Shown in pieces: positions 58,615 to 64,000 of a stretch of 64,000 nucleotides of DNA. Positions within the stretch are counted from its first letter, which is position 1, and each line of letters opens with the position of its first letter. This DNA comes from Okapia johnstoni. Its lineage: Eukaryota; Chordata; Mammalia; Artiodactyla; Giraffidae. The DNA lies in assembly GCA_024291935.2 (NCBI GenBank), contig CM044313.1:89403001-89467000 (forward strand), written 5' to 3'. The notes under the pieces were generated by a model. It had not been told where the DNA came from. It did not search any database and worked only from the letters and a program-made list of their open reading frames with translations. A program made the translations under genes and the position numbers.

Positions 58615-58834
58615 ATTCTCTGCAACCTACACTGCAACAGGAGGCTTCTCCTACTCAGTTCTCTTTCCTTACACCTCTCTTTTCATTGGAGTCAGGCCTG
58701 CATTATGATTTGATGAGTCTTCTTATCTATTCATAGTTTTCCCTCCCCATGATCTTTCATAGGCAGTTTTCCCATTAAATCTCTTACATTCTAATTACAA
58801 CTTTGTGTCTGCTTTGTGAAATTCCAAACTAACA
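58615..58834 (+). other. Possible LTR 3' end
   Basis: A candidate poly-A signal, attaaa (58773-58778), is followed by gtgtctgctttgtgaaattc and a terminal aactaaca at about 58834. This is reminiscent of ERVL-class LTR ends and consistent with the relic upstream. Weak. Confidence 0.3.
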
Positions 58835-59634
58835 GAGCCATTCCATTATCATATTAAATATTCAAAATTTTCTATATTTATGTGGAACCTCAACCTATAT
58901 TTTCTATTTATGTACCTATTTTTTCCTCTGGAATTGTGTAATGCTTATCTAATATTTTCATTCTAGAGCAAGGCGTTTTAAATACTTGTAAAAGTTTCCT
59001 TTTCCTTTTTAATTATTTATTTATTATAGTAAAGTATTATCTTGATCCATCCATTTCTAAAAATTTATCCTATTTTAACTATTTCTTTCAAAATCTGGTA
59101 TGCAAATTTTTTAAACCTAAATGCACATTTTAGTGTGAGATTACAGTGGGACCATCAAATTACTCACTTTCTGTTCTGTATTTATGTTTAGAGCCTAAGA
59201 TCAAATTTGCAGTTTTCACATCATGCAGTAGAAGCATATAAATGCCACAGTAACCTAGAACTCATATATCTTTTTCACATATGCTGGTGTGAAGACTTAT
59301 TTTCTTTATTCTTTGTTCCTATAATTGTTTCTTTGGAACCAAGCTTAATCCTTTACATTTATTCTCTTTACATTTCATTTAATTTGCTTTGGTCCATCTA
59401 ACGCATCAATATTCCTTCACATCCTGATTCTGTCAGCTAATACGTTTTCTAATAGATCTCAACTTACTTTCACCTTCAGATCCACTCATTGTGCCAGTTT
59501 CTGTTCCAGGAATTGATACAAGTGTTGAACAGGGTAGGCTCTGTTAGTGTGCATTTAAACATCTTCCTGCAGATTGATTTCAATCTATTTATTGAAATGA
59601 ATTCTGTGAATTCATTCAATGAACTATGTGAGTT
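58835..59634. other. Unannotated AT-rich stretch
   Basis: Nothing recognised. Confidence 0.4.
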
Positions 59635-59841
59635 CATGCTTAGTTGCTCAGTCGTGTGTGACTCTTTGTGACCCCATGGACGGTAGCCTGCCAGGCTCCT
59701 CTGTCTATGAAATTCCCCAGACAAGAATACTGGAGTGGGGTGCGTCACACTTCTCCAGGGTATCTTCCCAACCCAAGGATCCCACCTGAGTCTCCTGCAT
59801 TGGCAGGTGGATTCTTCACCACTGAGCCACTCGAGAAGCCT
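59635..59841 (-). mobile_element. Bov-tA SINE
   Basis: Antisense copy ttcatgcttagttgctcagt ... ccactgagccactcgagaag. Confidence 0.93.
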
Positions 59842-62002
59842 TCAGTAAAGTACAGATCCACATAAACTTACATTGTTATCATTGAATCCCTAGATCCTTC
59901 TGTTTTCTAAAAGATTTTCAGTATATATTTTATCAAATGTAACTATTTCCTCATTTATTAAATATGTGTTCAGTCAACATGCATAATAATGATCTCTTTA
60001 TCCTCTAGCTGCTGAGAAAAGGAATAAATATTATGATAAGAGATGTAAAATAATGCTACCTATATTTAAATTTGATTGTTAACTAGTTTCCTTTCACCTC
60101 AAAAGTCCCTGAGGAAAATAAAGGCACAATGAAGATAGAATATACAACTAACAATGGCTTAAGTTCAGGTAAAATTGGGCCTTTTGAACAAAATCTAATA
60201 AATCAGTCAACTAGATCAAGAAATCCCTTTTCATAGACTAGAAGTAAGTCTAGAGGTAGAACAAAAACAGTATAGTTTAATTCATCTGTCCCCTTTATTG
60301 CTCAGTTTCATACCCAATCCCCAAATTTCCACAATATTTTCTATTTAGAAAAACACATGTTCTTATTAAGTAAGTACAAAAATTTTCTCCCAGTGGCTAG
60401 CCCTGTTTTAATTCTCAACTCCAGACCTCCCTGAAATGAGAAAAAATATAGCTTGGCATTTCTTAACTCTTAATCTCATAGCAAGACATGCAACCCAACA
60501 GCTTGACTAAAAATGTTTTTCTCTTCATGTAGATTTTCTTGTCTTCTACTTGGTCTTTGTCACAATATATTATCCTTTGCATTGATTCTGATGCACCAAA
60601 AGAGCAGGTGAAGTGAAAACATGGTAGAAAGGGGAGACATATAAAATGAGTCCATTCATTCTCCCAGAGGCCCACATTGCTCTTTAATAAATATTGACGT
60701 TATGCTTTAGCTCATACAATCACTAAGATACTTTTCTCTTTTGCATCTTCTGTGTATAGTTGATTATGGTTTTATCACATTTTTAAGATCCAATATTTAT
60801 TCTAGTAATTAGAGTCCTTTTTGAATATAAATGATAGAATAGCCAAGTCACAATTTCTTTTAAAAAATGACAATACAATGCAATCATTCAGTTTTGCACT
60901 ATTTTTCTTGAGAAAACCTTATGAATTCTGGTTTTAATTAATTCAGGCAACTGCCATTTATCTAAATATGATTGTATATGAGATCAGTGATTATTGATCA
61001 ACACTGATCTTAAAATTTCTGTTCACATACTTTGCATAATAAAATAGCAATTTAGGCTATGTGGGCACTTTTATAGGATTCATGGGCAGGACATTATTGT
61101 AATTTATTTTTTCCCAAAGGTCCTCACACTAAAATATGGAAATTAATCAGAGTCTGCTTAAAGATTTATATAAGCAGAATATATTACTAGATACTTATCA
61201 ACAATTAGCTGTATCTAGGAACAAATGTATGCTTTCTAGAATTGACAGTGCTTTACAGTTTTCTGCTTCATAATAATAAGTGGGAGTATGTTTGTTACTT
61301 ATATATTTCTCTGTTTTAAAGAAAGGAAAAATTACTACTATCTCCTAAGAAAGAGTTATCACAATAATGTCTAAAATGAATTTACTGATAGATATAGTGT
61401 CATATGAAATGCATTAATATGATCTGTAAATATGCATTAATATAACTCGTAAATATGACCTTTGTTCTATGGGAAAGAACAAAGAAGAAATCAGTTCAGG
61501 AGAAATAAACTGATTAGAAATATAAAGAATTAGTCAAGATGAAATATAACATTCTTGAACTTAAAAGGAAAGCAATTTTCACAAACTCAGTTGCAATTTT
61601 CCTTGTTACTTTCAAACTAAAGCAATCTCTCTATTTTCATGTGTTTTACAACCTTCCCAGCATCCTACCTTACTTATGAGCCCCAGGTAATACTCAATAA
61701 ACTTCTGCATATTCCAATATGCCTACTATCTTAATGGGGATGATTTATTGTTTTATTTTGTTTTTAATTTTAGTACTTGGTTTACTTGACTGTACATAAA
61801 TTAGTCTGAATGTCCCATTTATCACACAAACTAAGCATTAATAATGCTTTTCAATATTACTTCAAGAATAGAAGCAATACAGCAGAAAACAACATATGCA
61901 TTTTAAAGTGATAGAAATTTAAAAAAGAAAATGTAAATTAAAAGATGCAATAAAATATTTATTCCAGTGTATTGTTTAATTAATGAGAAATTTGAGCTTT
62001 AC
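59842..62002. other. Unannotated AT-rich stretch, ~2.2 kb
   Basis: Nothing recognised. A small direct repeat, gcattaatat near 61411 and 61434, is the only local structure seen. Confidence 0.4.
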
Positions 62003-62012
62003 AAAATAATGA

Positions 62013-62237
62013 TGGGGGTGCATGCTAAATTGTTTCAGTCGTGTCCAACTCTTTGTGATCCTATGGACTGTAGCCCACCAGGCTCCTCTGTTCCTGGATT
62101 CTCCAGGCAAGAACACTGGAGTGAATTGCCACGCCCTCCTCCAAGGGACCTTCCTGACCCAGGGATCAAACCCATGTTTCTTAAGTCTCCTGCACTGGCA
62201 GGTGGGTTCTTTACCAGTAACACCACCTGGGAAGTCT
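62013..62237 (-). mobile_element. Bov-tA SINE with TSD
   Basis: Antisense copy gtgcatgctaaattgtttca ... taacaccacctgggaagtc. Perfect TSD aaaataatga at 62003-62012 and 62238-62247. Confidence 0.95.
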
Positions 62238-62247
62238 AAAATAATGA

Positions 62248-62560
62248 CTTGTAATTTCAAACATCTTGTATGTTACCCTTGAGTCAAATTGGAGTTTGGT
62301 ATATAAATGATATTTCTTAATATCATTATCAGAATAAACTCAGAATACTGTGAAAGTAATAGGCTTAAAAGATAAATAAACAAAAGTGTAAACCAAAAGC
62401 AAACTTCAAAATAGTTCATCAATAGCAGGGTGATTATTAAGATTCATTTGCTAATTCCATTAAAGTTGGCATTTTCAATTAAACTTTCATCTTTATAATA
62501 ATAGGAGAATATTTGAAACAAATGCTATCAACTTCAGCACGGTTGCTGTTTTGGACCGGA
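62248..62560. other. Unannotated stretch
   Basis: Nothing recognised. Confidence 0.4.
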
Positions 62561-62572
62561 ATATTCTTGGTT

Positions 62573-62976
62573 ATGGCTTTCCTCATGGTTCAGATGGTAA
62601 TGAATCTGTCTGCAATGCTGGAGACCAGGGTTTGATCCCTGGGTTGGGAAGATCCCCTGGAGAAGAGAAATGGCTACCCACTCCCATATTCTTGCCTGGA
62701 GAATTCTATGGACAGGAGAGCCTGATGGGCTACAGTCCATGGGGTCACAAAGAAGGGCTTCCCAGGTGGTGCTAGTGGTAAAGAATCCATATGCCAGTGT
62801 AGGAGATGCAAGAGACTCAGTTCAATTTCTGGGTTGGGAAGATCCCCTGGAGGAGGAAATGATACCCCACTCCAATTTTCTTGCCTGGGAAATGCCATGG
62901 ACAGAGGAACCTGGTGAGCCACAGTCCATGGGGTCACAAAGAGTTGGACACATCTGAGCACATCAATCACATCACC
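62573..62976 (+). mobile_element. Head-to-tail Bov-tA pair within one TSD
   Basis: The first unit (62573-62755) stops abruptly at ggggtcacaaagaa. A second, complete unit starts at once with gggcttcccaggtggtgcta and ends in cacatctgagcacatcaatc. A single perfect 12-bp TSD, atattcttggtt (62561-62572 and 62977-62988), brackets both. Confidence 0.93.
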
Positions 62977-63150
62977 ATATTCTTGGTTGAGAGGGGCTCC
63001 CCTGTTGAGAGGATGCTTGTAACATACCTGACATATACCTGTAGGCTCTAGCAGTACTCACTGCAGTCATGACAATTTAAAATTTCTCCAGATGTCTTTT
63101 GTCATGTGTGTTTTCACATGTGTGCATGGTAGTTGCCCTGGATTGAGAAC

Positions 63151-63266
63151 ATTGTTGTTGTTCAATCGTTCAGTTGTGTCTGACTCTTTGTGACCCCATG
63201 AACTGCAGCATGCCCAGGCTTCCCTGCACTCCACTGTCTCCCTGAGTTTGCTCAAACTCATGTCTA
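63151..63266 (-). mobile_element. BovB 3' end with 12-bp TSD
   Basis: Antisense BovB terminal ~115 bp with (CAA)n-class tail (ttgttgttgttcaatcgttc) to gctcaaactcatgtcta. Perfect TSD tggattgagaac at 63139-63150 and 63267-63278. Confidence 0.95.
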
Positions 63267-63278
63267 TGGATTGAGAAC

Positions 63279-64000
63279 TACTTATTTGCAATTATTAAAT
63301 ATCCTCTGAAGTAGGTTTTATGGTGATCATAGATCATATATGGAAATATTCAGCAAATTTTTATAGTATATACTCAATGCTTTTGAAGAAATCTGCATTT
63401 GTAATTGAATTGATTTTACTATATATTATGAGGAGAATAGTAGCTTCTAGTCCCTGTGTACTACTGATTCAGTTTTAGAACAGGGAAGTAGCAGGAATAA
63501 TTAAAATTTGAGTGTAAGAAAATAGCAAGATTCTCTAACACAGTAGAAAAAAAGAAAACATAATGGATGGCATCTCTAAAACATTTTTTTCCTTTTTTTT
63601 TTGTAAGGCAATTTTTCATAGATGCTTTCCATAATGTATTACTGTGGAGAGCTGACAAAGCTCAAAGCAAATACAAATAGAAAAGTTATTGTTTTTATAT
63701 CAGCATGATTACGGAAGCAACATTATATGTTGCAAACAGTAGATATCAATCCCCCCACCAAAAAAAAATTTCCAAGGCAGATGTACAGGTTCTTCTAAAG
63801 AGATAAAAGATCATAGAAAAGTGAAGAAAAGACAACCCTCCCTTACAACATGGCTAAGTAGGTACAGTTATACTTCATGGCTTTAAATTAAACATTCAAA
63901 ACTTTTGTGCAGTTTGATTTTCTCTATTCAGTCACCAGCTTGCATATTAAAGACATATGGCTGAATCTTAAGGGAAAGAAAGATCAACAGAGTGGGTGGA
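63279..64000. other. Unannotated AT-rich stretch to window end
   Basis: T- and A-runs at 63584-63602 and 63760-63769; nothing else recognised. Confidence 0.4.

Overview
This is vertebrate nuclear DNA from a ruminant, most likely a bovid (cattle, buffalo, sheep or goat group). The diagnosis rests on the repeats. About 37 Bov-tA / Bov-A SINE copies and 13 loci of the RTE-type LINE BovB lie in 64 kb, with cetartiodactyl L1 3' ends, CHR-type tRNA SINEs, and older mammalian repeats (MIR, L2, MER5A-like, an MLT1-like LTR and an ERVL-like relic). I cannot tell the species apart from this window.

I find no intact protein-coding gene, rRNA gene, functional tRNA gene or CRISPR array. The sequence is AT-rich and looks intergenic or deep-intronic. 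Nearly all longer open frames are translations of SINEs or of BovB ORF2. Two places show splice-site-like structure (a 31-nt plus 39-nt candidate exon pair at 50176-50371, and a candidate terminal exon at 10841-10978). They are reported as hypotheses only.

Layout. 0-9 kb: dense Bov-tA, a BovB 3' fragment with an open 142-codon C-terminal frame (1155-1583), an L1 3' end, and a Bov-tA split by an L1 tail (8556-8922). 9-17 kb: a perfect 120-bp-period duplication (9365-9589), a TSD-flanked BovB (11981-12312), and a BovB interrupted by two later insertions (13591-14975). 17-19 kb: a 1.5-kb sense BovB including the reverse transcriptase region, then an MLT1-like LTR. 19-30 kb: scattered SINEs, a BovB with an internal deletion, and a CA microsatellite. 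30-33 kb: a BovB with 180 open RT codons and a mutated catalytic motif, then a head-to-head BovB pair. 34-45 kb: a Bov-A2 dimer, an L1 end, a CHR SINE, L2 and MIR relics, a second CA repeat and long unannotated AT-rich stretches. 45.9-46.8 kb: a BovB with a 5' inversion (twin-priming structure). 50-58.8 kb: candidate micro-exons, a degenerate ERVL-like pol relic carrying later SINEs, a BovB carrying a SINE, and a CHR SINE carrying a Bov-A. 59-64 kb: AT-rich DNA with a few SINEs.

The elements form one retrotransposition ecosystem. BovB would supply reverse transcriptase and endonuclease. Bov-tA and Bov-A share the BovB 3' end and are thought to be mobilised by it. Exact target-site duplications (TSDs) and nested insertions let the order of events be read at several loci.
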